Positions 1-7,823 of a stretch of DNA of 61,540 nt are shown piece after piece. This DNA comes from JAUASV01 sp047605685 (GTDB lineage Bacteria; Actinomycetota; Actinomycetes; Actinomycetales; Microbacteriaceae): the NCBI GenBank assembly GCA_047605685.1, contig JASGFF010000004.1, positions 1 to 61,540 of the forward strand, read 5' to 3'. The translations under genes were made by a program, and so were the position numbers. The notes under the pieces were generated by a model that saw only the letters and a program-made list of their open reading frames with translations, did no database searches and was not told the origin of the DNA. How positions within the stretch are numbered: the stretch's first letter is position 1; each line of letters starts with the position of its first letter.

Positions 1-262
1 CCTCGCGGGCGTGGCCGAGCGGGCCGCCGGCCCCGGCGACCACCGGCACGGCGCCGGCGACCGTCTCGACGGCGGCGCGGACGACCGCGGCCGACTCGGC
101 GACCGAGAGCGCGTGGAACTCGCCGGTGCCGCAGGCCGGGAACACCCCGCCCGCGCCGTGGGCGACGCCCTCGGCCACGTGGGTGCCGAACAGGTCGAGC
201 TCGACGCGGTCCCGCGCGTCGAAGGGGGTCACGGGGAAGAAGAGGATGCCGTCGAACTTCAT
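1..262 (-). CDS. Dihydrodipicolinate synthase/KdgD-family aldolase (partial)
   Basis: Only the first 87 or so codons are present; the gene runs off the left edge. The N-terminus reads MKFDGILFFPVTPFD and continues with a GTGEFHALS segment, which is the layout of the class I aldolase TIM-barrel family (DapA/NanA/KdgD). The GTGEF segment most resembles 5-dehydro-4-deoxyglucarate dehydratase (KdgD), which makes 2-ketoglutarate semialdehyde in the oxidative glucarate pathway. The Schiff-base lysine lies outside the window, so substrate cannot be settled. The ATG overlaps the stop codon of the upstream SDR gene (ATGA), so it is the distal gene of a Gfo - SDR - aldolase operon. Confidence 0.82.
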   Translation of the reverse strand, partial: MKFDGILFFPVTPFDARDRVELDLFGTHVAEGVAHGAGGVFPACGTGEFHALSVAESAAVVRAAVETVAGAVPVVAGAGGPLGHARE

Positions 263-1236
263 GCCCGCACGTCCTTTCGTTGGTCGGGCTTTCGTGGGTC
301 GGGCTTTCGTGGCTCGGGCGCCGGGGCGTCGGCCGCGGCGACCTCGCCAAGCTCGGTGCGCCAGTCGTGCCGCGGGCGCCATCCCAGCAGGGCGCGGGCC
401 CGTGCGTTCGAGAAGGCGGGCGCGGTTCCGGTGAGGCCGGCCGCGAGCTGCTCGGTGCCCGGGAAGAACCGTGGGACGAGCTCGCTCAGCGGGGCGCGGG
501 CCAGGGCGTCGTCGGCGCCCACGAAGAACGTCTGCGCGTTCGGGACCTCCGGCAGCGCCGCGAGCAGCCGGTCGGCGAAGGAGGCGACGTCGCGGGCGTC
601 CACGTAGTTGAACACGGCCGGTGCCGACAGCGCGGGGTCGTCGAGCCGCTCGCGCACGGTGTGCCCCTGCTGGGTCGGCGCGCCCGCCCACTCCTCGGGC
701 GCGATCACGTAGCACGGGCGGAAGGCGGCGTAGCGCACGGAGTCGCCGGTCTGCCGGTGCAGCATCGCGAGCGTCTGCTCGATGAGCAGCTTGGAGAGGG
801 CGTAGGCGTTCCAGGGCCGTGGCGGGGTGGTCTCGTCCAGCGGCAGGCGCTCGGGAAGCCATCCGGCGGGGGCGCCGTAGCCGAGCACGGTCGGGCTGGA
901 CGCGGCCACGATCCGTCCGATCCCCGCGGCCACCGCCGCGCCCAGCACCGAGATCGCCAGCTGGGCGTTGGTGCGCAGGATCACGTCCTCGGGAGCGCTG
1001 AAGGGCACGGCGATCGCGGCCAGGTGGATGATCGCCCCCGCCCCACTGCCCTTCAGCGCGTCCAGCGTGGCCTCCGGGTCGGTCAGCTCGACCGTGAGGC
1101 GTTCGACGCCGGCCGGGGGCGGCTCGTCCGGGTGCGCGCGGTCGACCGAGACGACCTCGTGCCCCACCGCGGCGAGTCCCGAGACCAGGCTCCGTCCGAG
1201 CCTGCCCGCGCCCCCGGTCACGACGATGCGCGTCAT
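259..1236 (-). CDS. NAD-dependent epimerase/dehydratase (SDR), possibly uronate dehydrogenase-like
   Basis: The 325-residue product begins with the Rossmann motif TGGAGRLG (residues 8-15) and carries an extended-SDR active site, YALSK, preceded by the SSPTVLG serine region. Family knowledge says NAD(P) oxidation or epimerisation of a sugar or sugar acid. With a beta-glucuronidase and a KdgD-like aldolase nearby, a uronate dehydrogenase-type role is an attractive inference, but the protein is longer than classical Udh (about 265 aa). The C-terminus ends in a low-complexity tail with repeated RKPD units, matching a 15-bp repeat in the DNA (about 280-320). Start and stop both overlap neighbours by ATGA, indicating translational coupling. 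Confidence 0.85.
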   Translation of the reverse strand: MTRIVVTGGAGRLGRSLVSGLAAVGHEVVSVDRAHPDEPPPAGVERLTVELTDPEATLDALKGSGAGAIIHLAAIAVPFSAPEDVILRTNAQLAISVLGAAVAAGIGRIVAASSPTVLGYGAPAGWLPERLPLDETTPPRPWNAYALSKLLIEQTLAMLHRQTGDSVRYAAFRPCYVIAPEEWAGAPTQQGHTVRERLDDPALSAPAVFNYVDARDVASFADRLLAALPEVPNAQTFFVGADDALARAPLSELVPRFFPGTEQLAAGLTGTAPAFSNARARALLGWRPRHDWRTELGEVAAADAPAPEPRKPDPRKPDQRKDVRA

Positions 1237-2588
1237 GCGTCCCCCGTCCTTGCGGCCCCGTCCGCGTCGAGCGGCAGGCCGAGCTCCTCGATGTCGACGG
1301 CCTGGTGGGTGTGAAGCGACCGGTTGCCCGCGATGCCGACCGCGAGCGCCCGGACGCCGTCGCGCCATCCGGCGGCCCGGCCCAGCGGATCGTCCTGCAC
1401 GCCCTCGAACACGTCGCGCAGCAGGATCGCGTCGCCGCCGCCGTGTCCGCCGCCGCTGGCGGTGATCGGCACCTCCCGGGCCTGCTCCCAGTGCCGCTGC
1501 ACGAGCAGCCGGTCGCCGGAGGGCCGCACCGGCGTGCCCGGGGTGTCGGCGGCGACCGCGCTCGGGTCGATCACGGGGTGCAGGCCGTCGCCGGGCAGCA
1601 CCGCGGAGCGCTCGACGACCTCGAGCTCGGCACGGCCCGCGGTGCCGTTGACGGCGACGCGGTAGCCCTCCCAGGGGGAGTGGGCGTTGAGCGAGTAGCT
1701 CAGCACCGCCCCGCCGGCGTACTCGACGGTCAGGGCCAGGTTGTCCTCGATCGTGATGCCGGGGCCGAACACGTCGAGGTCGCGCAGGTAGCTGTCGTGG
1801 GACTCGGCCTCGAGGTAGAGGGCGCGCAGCCGCGGGTCGTCGCGCAGGTCGAGCTCGAAGCGGTCGTGGGCCCCCTCGTGGGTGCCGCGCAGGGGACGCA
1901 CGCCGAGCCCGCGGGCGCGGGCGCTGCGCTCGCCGTAGAACCGCAGTCCGCCGGCGGCGAACACGCGGCGGGGGGAGTCGCCGAGCCACCAGTTGACCAG
2001 GTCGAAGTGGTGGCCGGACTTGTGCACGAGCAGACCGCCGGAGTTCTCCTTGCGGCGGTGCCAGCGGCGGAAGTAGTCGGCGCCGTGCGCGGTGTCGAGC
2101 AGCCAGGAGAAGTCGATCGAGGTGACCTCGCCGATCGCGCCCTCGGCGATCAGCCGGCGCAGCGCGCCGTTGCGCGGCGAGTACCGGTAGTTGAAGGTCG
2201 TGACGACCTCGCGGCCGGTGCGGGCGACGGCGTCGGCGATCGCACGGGCGCCGTCGGCGTCCGTGGTGAGCGGCTTCTCCACCACGACGTCGGCTCCCGC
2301 GTCGAGGCTGCGCACGACGAGGTCGGCGTGCCGGTCGTCGCGGGCGGCCACGATGACGCGGTCGATGCGCTCGCGCTCGATCAGGGGTTCCAGATCGTCC
2401 GGCGTCCACAGCGACGGGGCCGGATGCCCGGCCGCGGTCACCTCGTCGCGGTAGTGGGCGGCCCGCACCGGGTTGGGCTCGCAGATCGCGACGAGCTGCG
2501 CCGCCTCGGAGTGGGGGCCGAGGATCGCCCGGACGTACAGCTGTGCCCGGTGGCCGGCGCCGGCCAGGGCGTAACGGGCGGGCATCAT
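1233..2588 (-). CDS. Gfo/Idh/MocA-family oxidoreductase
   Basis: This is a 451-aa NAD(P)-dependent sugar oxidoreductase candidate. The N-terminal Rossmann segment YALAGAGHRAQLYV leads to the family signature EKPL (in VVEKPLTTD), followed by the C-terminal alpha/beta domain with HKSGHHFDLVNWW, whose histidines resemble the active site of the family. Two adjacent ATG codons (2588 and 2585) follow a GAGGAG ribosome site; the second has the better spacing. It is the first gene of the minus-strand operon with the SDR and the KdgD-like aldolase, and it has its own LacI-type operator/promoter upstream. The exact substrate cannot be read from sequence. Confidence 0.9.
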   Translation of the reverse strand: MMPARYALAGAGHRAQLYVRAILGPHSEAAQLVAICEPNPVRAAHYRDEVTAAGHPAPSLWTPDDLEPLIERERIDRVIVAARDDRHADLVVRSLDAGADVVVEKPLTTDADGARAIADAVARTGREVVTTFNYRYSPRNGALRRLIAEGAIGEVTSIDFSWLLDTAHGADYFRRWHRRKENSGGLLVHKSGHHFDLVNWWLGDSPRRVFAAGGLRFYGERSARARGLGVRPLRGTHEGAHDRFELDLRDDPRLRALYLEAESHDSYLRDLDVFGPGITIEDNLALTVEYAGGAVLSYSLNAHSPWEGYRVAVNGTAGRAELEVVERSAVLPGDGLHPVIDPSAVAADTPGTPVRPSGDRLLVQRHWEQAREVPITASGGGHGGGDAILLRDVFEGVQDDPLGRAAGWRDGVRALAVGIAGNRSLHTHQAVDIEELGLPLDADGAARTGDA

Positions 2589-2612
2589 CGGCTCCTCGGG
2601 GCGTCGCACATT

Positions 2613-2635
2613 TCAGGAAACGTTTTCTGACAGTA
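2613..2635 (-). promoter_or_regulatory. -10 box plus LacI-type operator for the Gfo/SDR/aldolase operon
   Basis: On the minus strand a -10-like TACTGT (2635-2630) is followed directly by the near-palindrome TCAGAAAACGTTTCCTGA (2630-2613). The centre has the AACGTT/AGCGTT core typical of LacI/GalR operators. The order (-10, then operator) is repeated at 3713-3733, 4923-4948 and in the 11971-12230 inverted repeat, so one repressor may read all of them. Confidence 0.7.
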
Positions 2636-2669
2636 GCACAGGCATCCCGCGACGGCCACCGACTCGCTC

Positions 2670-3680
2670 TCAGCCTGCGGGCGCGGCAGTGCTGGCCCGC
2701 AGCGCGAGGACGGCGGGGAAGCTGCGCGAGGGCGGTGTGCTCTCGCCGTGCAGCAGCGCGCGCATGGCGGACCAGGCCTCGGCACCGAGCTCCGCGGCCG
2801 GCACCGTCGCGGTGGTCAGCGGCGGCGAGGTGAACCGGGCGAAGGTGATGTCGTCGAAGCCGGTGACCGAGACGTCTTCGGGCACGCGCACGCCCCGGTC
2901 GGCGAGGGCGCTGAGCAGGCCCATCGCGACCAGGTCGTTGAAGGCGAGGGCGGCGGTGGCGCCCGAGCGGATCACCGCGTCTGCCGCATCCGCGCCGCTG
3001 TCGAAGTCGACGCCGGTCGGGATCTCGGTCACGGTCAGCTCGGGGTGGGCCGCTCGGGCGCGGGTGAGGGCGGCGAGCCGCGCGGCGTTGGAGGCGCTGC
3101 GGCTCGTGCCGGCGAGGTACACGAGCGAGCGGTGGCCGAGGGCGTGGAGATGCTCGACGATCTCGGCCAGCGCCGTGCCGTAGTCGGCGGCGATCACCGG
3201 CACGTCCGGCCGCGGAGCGCGGTTGATGACCACGACGGGGGAGACCTCGGGAAGCAGTGCGGTCAGCGCGTCCTCCGGCATCCGGGGCGCGCACAGGATG
3301 ACCCCGTCGCTGCGGCGCCGGGTCTCGGTGGCCAGCACCCGCTCCTCCGTGACCTGCTCGGCGGAGTCGGCGATGAGCACGTGGTAGCCGTCGGCGGCGG
3401 CGGCGCGGCTCAGCCCGCGCAGCACGGCCTGGAAGGTCGGGTTGCCGAGGTCGGGGACCACGACCGCGACGGTCTGGGTGCGGCCGAGCACGAGGCTGCG
3501 CGCGAGGGGGCTGGCACTGTAGCCGAGCTCGGCGGCCGCCTCGCGCACCCGCTCGGCCAGCGCCGGGTCGACCGAGGTGTTGCCGTTCATGACGCGCGAG
3601 ACGGTGGCGAGCGATACCTCGGCGCGACGGGCGACGTCCGTGATCGTGCTGCGTCCGGTCGTGCCGCCCGTGCCACCCAT
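2670..3680 (-). CDS. LacI-family transcriptional repressor
   Basis: The product is 336 aa. An N-terminal helix-turn-helix (STITDVARRAEVSLATVSRV, about residues 10-29) with the hinge-type PLARSL segment is followed by a periplasmic-binding-like sugar-sensing domain ending in VSVTGFDDITFARFTSPPLT, the usual LacI C-terminal signature. The ATG at 3680 is preferred over 3710 because AGGAG lies 8 nt upstream. It sits between the divergent Gfo operon and the M24/beta-glucuronidase genes. The nearby operators make it the obvious regulator of the uronic-acid genes; the inducer is not known and could be a glucuronide or uronate. Confidence 0.93.
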   Translation of the reverse strand: MGGTGGTTGRSTITDVARRAEVSLATVSRVMNGNTSVDPALAERVREAAAELGYSASPLARSLVLGRTQTVAVVVPDLGNPTFQAVLRGLSRAAAADGYHVLIADSAEQVTEERVLATETRRRSDGVILCAPRMPEDALTALLPEVSPVVVINRAPRPDVPVIAADYGTALAEIVEHLHALGHRSLVYLAGTSRSASNAARLAALTRARAAHPELTVTEIPTGVDFDSGADAADAVIRSGATAALAFNDLVAMGLLSALADRGVRVPEDVSVTGFDDITFARFTSPPLTTATVPAAELGAEAWSAMRALLHGESTPPSRSFPAVLALRASTAAPAG

Positions 3681-3712
3681 GCCGTCTTCTCCTGTCCGAG
3701 CAACCCCCATGC

Positions 3713-3733
3713 TACTGTGAGAAAGCGTTTTCA
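3713..3733 (+). promoter_or_regulatory. -10 box plus LacI-type operator for the M24-like gene
   Basis: TACTGT (3713-3718) is followed by the near-palindrome TGAGAAAGCGTTTTCA (3718-3733). The block TGCTACTGT plus operator is almost identical to the promoter of the minus-strand Gfo operon, which implies shared control. Confidence 0.68.
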
Positions 3734-3791
3734 TCGGTCGCGCCCCGCCGCGACGGGACGAGCGCGACGCACAGGGACGAGGGATGCCACG

Positions 3792-4886
3792 ATGCCGGAT
3801 GCCACGATGCCAGACGCCGAGGACAGGGCGCGCAAGCGCGAACGGCTCGCCCGCGTGCGACACGAGAGCGGCAACGCCGCCATCCTGCTCGACTCGCACG
3901 AGGCGCTCAGCTGGTATCTCGACGGCGCGCGCACGCACGTCTCGCTCGCGGGCCCCCCGGTGCTCGCGGTCCGGGCCGAGGCCTCCGGCGACACGCTGTT
4001 CGTGGCCGAGAACGAGGCCGAGCGCCTGATCGCCGAGGAGCTGCTGCCCGAGGACGCCGCGCGTGTCGTGACGGCGCCCTGGCAGACGCCGCCGGAGGCC
4101 GCGGCGCGCGAGGCGGGCGAGGCCGCGCCCGAGAGCGCGGTCGCCGCGCCGTTGCGGGCCGCCCGCGCGGCGCTGCTGCCGGCGGAGACGGCCAGGTACC
4201 GCGCCCTCGGGCGCGAGGTCGCCGAGGTGCTGACGGACGCCGCCGCCGGGCTGTCGGAGGAGTACACCGAGCGGGCCGCGGCCGCGGTGATCGCCGGAGG
4301 TCTGGTCGCCCGCGGGATCGATCCGCTCGTCGTGCTGGTCGCGGGTGCGGCACGGCTGGGCCTGCGCCACCCGCTTCCCGGGGGATCGCCGCTCGGACCG
4401 CGGGCCATGCTCGTGGTCTGCGGGCGTCGGCACGGCCTGATCGCGAACGCGACCCGTTGGGTCGGCGAGGCCGGTGCCGACGACGAGCGCATCCTCGAGG
4501 TCGAGGCCGCCTACTTCGCCGCCACGCTCTCCTCCTCCCGGCTCGACGAGGTGTTCGCGGCCGGATGCGCGGCCTACGGCGCGGCGGGTCTCGACCCGGA
4601 CGAGTGGCGACGTCACCACCAGGGCGGTCCGACCGGCTACGCCGGGCGCGACCCGCGGGCGACGGCGCTGACCACCGACGCCCTGCACGAGGGGCAGGCC
4701 TTCGCGTGGAACCCGACCGCCGTCGCCGCGAAGGCGGAGGACACGGTGCTGCGCCGCGGCGGCGCGATCGAGGTGCTCACCGTCGACGGACGGTGGCCGA
4801 GCCGGGAGCTCGGCGGGCTGCGGCGCCCGCTCGCGGCGCCCTACGGGGCCCTCGGGGCGGCAGCGGGCGCCGCCGCGCTCAGCTGA
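3792..4886 (+). CDS. M24-fold (Xaa-Pro peptidase-like) protein lacking most metal ligands
   Basis: This 364-aa protein has the creatinase/prolidase layout: an N-terminal domain (about 1-125) and a pita-bread C-terminal domain. Compared with M24 enzymes the conserved histidine motif RHPLP (His193) and the GxxxEDTVL glutamate (Glu316) remain. The two metal-binding Asp positions appear as Cys210 (VVCG) and Asn219 (ANATRW), and the IEP glutamate appears as Asn307 (WNP). It is therefore probably not a dinuclear metallopeptidase; a metal-free creatinase-like hydrolase or a binding role is possible. The ATG at 3792 was chosen for GAGGG 8 nt upstream; 3807 is an in-frame alternative. It lies under a LacI-type operator and upstream of uidA. 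Confidence 0.8.
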   Translation: MPDATMPDAEDRARKRERLARVRHESGNAAILLDSHEALSWYLDGARTHVSLAGPPVLAVRAEASGDTLFVAENEAERLIAEELLPEDAARVVTAPWQTPPEAAAREAGEAAPESAVAAPLRAARAALLPAETARYRALGREVAEVLTDAAAGLSEEYTERAAAAVIAGGLVARGIDPLVVLVAGAARLGLRHPLPGGSPLGPRAMLVVCGRRHGLIANATRWVGEAGADDERILEVEAAYFAATLSSSRLDEVFAAGCAAYGAAGLDPDEWRRHHQGGPTGYAGRDPRATALTTDALHEGQAFAWNPTAVAAKAEDTVLRRGGAIEVLTVDGRWPSRELGGLRRPLAAPYGALGAAAGAAALS

Positions 4887-4922
4887 CGAGCGCTGGGCCG
4901 CGGGCCGTCGCCGTCGAGGCCG

Positions 4923-4948
4923 TATCCTGGCGGGAGGAAACGATTTCT
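4923..4948 (+). promoter_or_regulatory. -10 box plus LacI-type operator for the uidA-esterase operon
   Basis: TATCCT (4923-4928) is followed by the operator-like AGGAAACGATTTCT (4935-4948), a partial dyad GAAAcgaTTTC. GAGGAG lies about 11 nt before the uidA start at 5026. This is the third member of the -10/operator series in the cluster. Confidence 0.62.
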
Positions 4949-5025
4949 AGCGCGCCGCGTCCCGGGGGCACCCGGCACGATCCGCGCCACGACCGCGCCG
5001 GTGCGGACATGAGGAGACAGAGCGG

Positions 5026-6810
5026 ATGCTGCGGCCCCAGGACAACGCCGCGCGCGAGCGCAAGAGGCTCGACGGGCTGTGGCGATTCCGGGTCGACCGT
5101 GACGGCGTCGGGCGCGCCGAGCGCTGGCAGGAGCGACCGCTTCGGGACGCCGTGCCGATGGCCGTGCCCGCCAGCTACAACGACGTCTTCGTCGACCCCG
5201 CCGTACGCGGGCACATTGGGGCGGTCTGGTACGAGACCGAGCTGTGGATACCGGCCGGCTGGGTGGGGCGGCGCATCGCGCTGTACTTCGAGTCGGTCAC
5301 CCACCGCGCCGCGGTCTGGGCCGACGGGGTCTACCTCGGCGGGCACGAGGGCGGCTACACGCCCTTCGAGCTGGAGCTGCCCGCCGAGCCCGGCTCGCTC
5401 GTGCGGCTGAGCGTGGAGGTGGACAACCGGCTGAGCTTCCAGACGATCCCCCCGGGCGTCATCGTCGACACCCCCGCCGGAGAGCGGCAGCGGTACTGGC
5501 ACGACTTCTTCAACTACGCCGGCATCCACCGCTCCGTGTGGCTGACGGCCACCCCGCCCGTGCGCCTGGACGACCTGACCGTCGTCACCGGTCTGGACGG
5601 CGCGGACGGCATGGTGGAGTACACGGCCGTGCTCGCCGGCGAGGCCGAGGCGGGGACCGCCGCCCGGGCGACGCTGCGGGACGCGCAGGGCCGGGTCGTC
5701 GGCACCGCCGGGGGGCTCACCGGCAGCATCCGCGTCGCCGGCGTGCACCGCTGGGCGCCCGGCGACGGCTACCTGTACGAGCTGGAGATCGCGTTGACCG
5801 CATCCGGCGCCCTGCGGGACGCCTACCGGCAGAACGTCGGCGTGCGCACCGTCGCCGTGGACGGCACCCGCTTCCTCATCAACGGCGAGCCGTTCCACTT
5901 CACCGGTTTCGCGATGCACGAGGACATCGCGGTGATCGGCAAGGGGCACAACGACGCCTACATGCTGCACGACTTCGAGCTGCTGGAGTGGACCGGGGCG
6001 AACTCGATCCGCACGACCCACTACCCCTGCTCCGAGGACGTGCTCGACCACGCCGACCGCCGCGGCATCGTGGTGATCGACGAGACGGCGGCCGTGGGCC
6101 TGAACATGGGGATCGGCGGCGGCGTGTTCGGCGCCCAGGGCTATGTCACCTACTCGGACGACACGATCAACACCGTCACCCAGCGGGTGCATGCCCGGGC
6201 GATCCGGGAGCTGATCGCCCGGGACAAGAACCACCCGAGCGTCGTGCTGTGGTCGATCGCGAACGAGCCCGAGTCCGAGACGGACGCGGCGGTCGAGTAC
6301 TTCCGCCCGCTCTTCGACGTGGCCCGCGCCGCCGACCCGACCCGACCCGTCGGGGTCGTCAACGTCGTGCTGGCGCCCTACGGCGAGTGCAAGCTCGCGC
6401 GGTTCAGCGACGTGCTCATGCTCAACCGCTACTACGGCTGGTACATCGAGCCCGGCGACCTCGCCAACGCCGAGATCGCGCTGGAGGGGGAGCTGCGCGA
6501 CTGGGCCACCGAGGGAAAGCCCATCATCATGACCGAGTACGGCGCCGACACCTACCCGGGCCTGCACGCGGTCGTGCCCTCGCCCTGGACGGAGGAGTTC
6601 CAGACCGAGTTCCTGGCCATGTACCACCGGGTCTACGATCGGATCGACGCCGTCGTCGGCGAGCAGGTGTGGGTGTTCGCCGACTTCACCACTGTCCCCG
6701 GCACCATGCGCGTGGGCGGCAACCGCAAGGGTGTGTTCACCCGCGACCGGCTCCCCAAGCAGGCCGCCTTCGAGCTACGCCGTCGCTGGCACGCAGAGGG
6801 GAAGCGCTGA
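5026..6810 (+). CDS. uidA: GH2 beta-glucuronidase
   Basis: The 594-aa product has the three GH2 parts: sugar-binding jelly roll (about 1-175), immunoglobulin-like domain (about 178-270) and TIM barrel (about 275-590). The acid/base is Glu414 in WSIANEPESE and the nucleophile is Glu504 in IMTEYGADT. Asn566 and Lys568 in GGNRKGVFTRD are the NxK pair that binds the glucuronate carboxylate in known beta-glucuronidases, so a glucuronide substrate (EC 3.2.1.31) is well supported over galactoside. No signal peptide is seen, so it acts in the cytoplasm on imported glucuronides. GAGGAG precedes the ATG, and the stop overlaps the CE7 esterase start (TGATG). Confidence 0.95.
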   Translation: MLRPQDNAARERKRLDGLWRFRVDRDGVGRAERWQERPLRDAVPMAVPASYNDVFVDPAVRGHIGAVWYETELWIPAGWVGRRIALYFESVTHRAAVWADGVYLGGHEGGYTPFELELPAEPGSLVRLSVEVDNRLSFQTIPPGVIVDTPAGERQRYWHDFFNYAGIHRSVWLTATPPVRLDDLTVVTGLDGADGMVEYTAVLAGEAEAGTAARATLRDAQGRVVGTAGGLTGSIRVAGVHRWAPGDGYLYELEIALTASGALRDAYRQNVGVRTVAVDGTRFLINGEPFHFTGFAMHEDIAVIGKGHNDAYMLHDFELLEWTGANSIRTTHYPCSEDVLDHADRRGIVVIDETAAVGLNMGIGGGVFGAQGYVTYSDDTINTVTQRVHARAIRELIARDKNHPSVVLWSIANEPESETDAAVEYFRPLFDVARAADPTRPVGVVNVVLAPYGECKLARFSDVLMLNRYYGWYIEPGDLANAEIALEGELRDWATEGKPIIMTEYGADTYPGLHAVVPSPWTEEFQTEFLAMYHRVYDRIDAVVGEQVWVFADFTTVPGTMRVGGNRKGVFTRDRLPKQAAFELRRRWHAEGKR

Positions 6811-7784
6811 TGGCCCTGTTCGACCTGCCGCTGGATGAGCTGCGCGACTACCGTCCGCGGCTGCGCCGGCCCGAGGACTTCGACGCCTTCTGGCAGGAGA
6901 CCCTCGACGGCTCCCGAGCGCTCGCCGCGACCCCGGTGTGGCAGCGGGTCGACACGGGGCTCGTGCTGGTCGACACCTACGACCTCACCTTCTCCGGCTT
7001 CGAGGGCCAGCCGGTCAAGGCGTGGCTGCACCTGCCGGCCGGCGCGCGGGAGCCGCTGCCGGCCGTGGTCGAGTACATCGGCTACTCCGGCGGGCGCGGG
7101 CTCGCCTGGCAGGGCCACACCTACGCCGAGGCCGGCTACGCCCACCTCGTGATGGACAGCCGCGGCCAGGGCTGGCGCGGCGGTGTCGGCCACACCCCCG
7201 ACCTCACGCCCGACGCGGGGCGCACGAGCGTCCCGGGGCTGATGACCCGCGGCATCCGCTCCCCCCACACCTTCTACTACCGTCGGCTGTTCACCGACGC
7301 GGCGCTGATCCTGGATGCGGCCCGCGCGCTGCCGTGGGTGGACCCCGCCCGGATCGCCGTGGTCGGCACGAGCCAGGGCGGCGGGCTCGCGATCGCCGCC
7401 GCGGGCCTGGACCGGGCGGTGCGGGCGGTGTGCGCCGACGTCCCGTTCCTGTGCCACATCGAGCGGGCGCTGGAGCTCGCCGACGTCGCCCCCTATGCAG
7501 AGATCGTGAGCTACCTCGCACAGTACCGCGACCGCGAGGAGGAGACCCTGCGCACCCTGTCCTACATCGACGCCGTCCACATGGCCGCGCGCGCCACGGC
7601 CCCGGCGCTGTTCTCCGTGGCGCTGCGCGACCGGGTGTGCCCGCCCTCGACCGTGTTCGCCGCCTACAACGCCTGGGGCGGCGAGGACCGCGACATCCGC
7701 GTCTACCCCTACAACGATCACGAGGGCGGCGGGCAGTGCACGGTGCCGGCGCGGCTGGCCTTCCTCGCCGAGCGGCTGCGCTGA
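6810..7784 (+). CDS. CE7-family acetyl (xylan) esterase / cephalosporin-C deacetylase-like
   Basis: This 324-aa alpha/beta hydrolase matches carbohydrate esterase family 7: RGQGWRGG oxyanion-type motif, nucleophile Ser188 in GTSQGGG, Asp274 in DRVCPPST and His304 in NDHEGGG. Family members remove acetyl groups from short xylo-oligosaccharides and other acetylated sugars, usually in the cytoplasm. It is translationally coupled to uidA, which suggests that the imported glucuronide is also O-acetylated. No signal peptide is present. The ATG at 6810 overlaps the uidA stop codon. Confidence 0.93.
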   Translation: MALFDLPLDELRDYRPRLRRPEDFDAFWQETLDGSRALAATPVWQRVDTGLVLVDTYDLTFSGFEGQPVKAWLHLPAGAREPLPAVVEYIGYSGGRGLAWQGHTYAEAGYAHLVMDSRGQGWRGGVGHTPDLTPDAGRTSVPGLMTRGIRSPHTFYYRRLFTDAALILDAARALPWVDPARIAVVGTSQGGGLAIAAAGLDRAVRAVCADVPFLCHIERALELADVAPYAEIVSYLAQYRDREEETLRTLSYIDAVHMAARATAPALFSVALRDRVCPPSTVFAAYNAWGGEDRDIRVYPYNDHEGGGQCTVPARLAFLAERLR

Positions 7785-7823
7785 GGGCAGGAGGGGGGTG
7801 TCGGGCGGCGCCGGGCGCGTCGC

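Noticed and set aside
1305..2630. Plus-strand frame opposite the first Gfo gene
   Set aside because: The minus strand has clear family motifs and an upstream operator; the plus frame has none.
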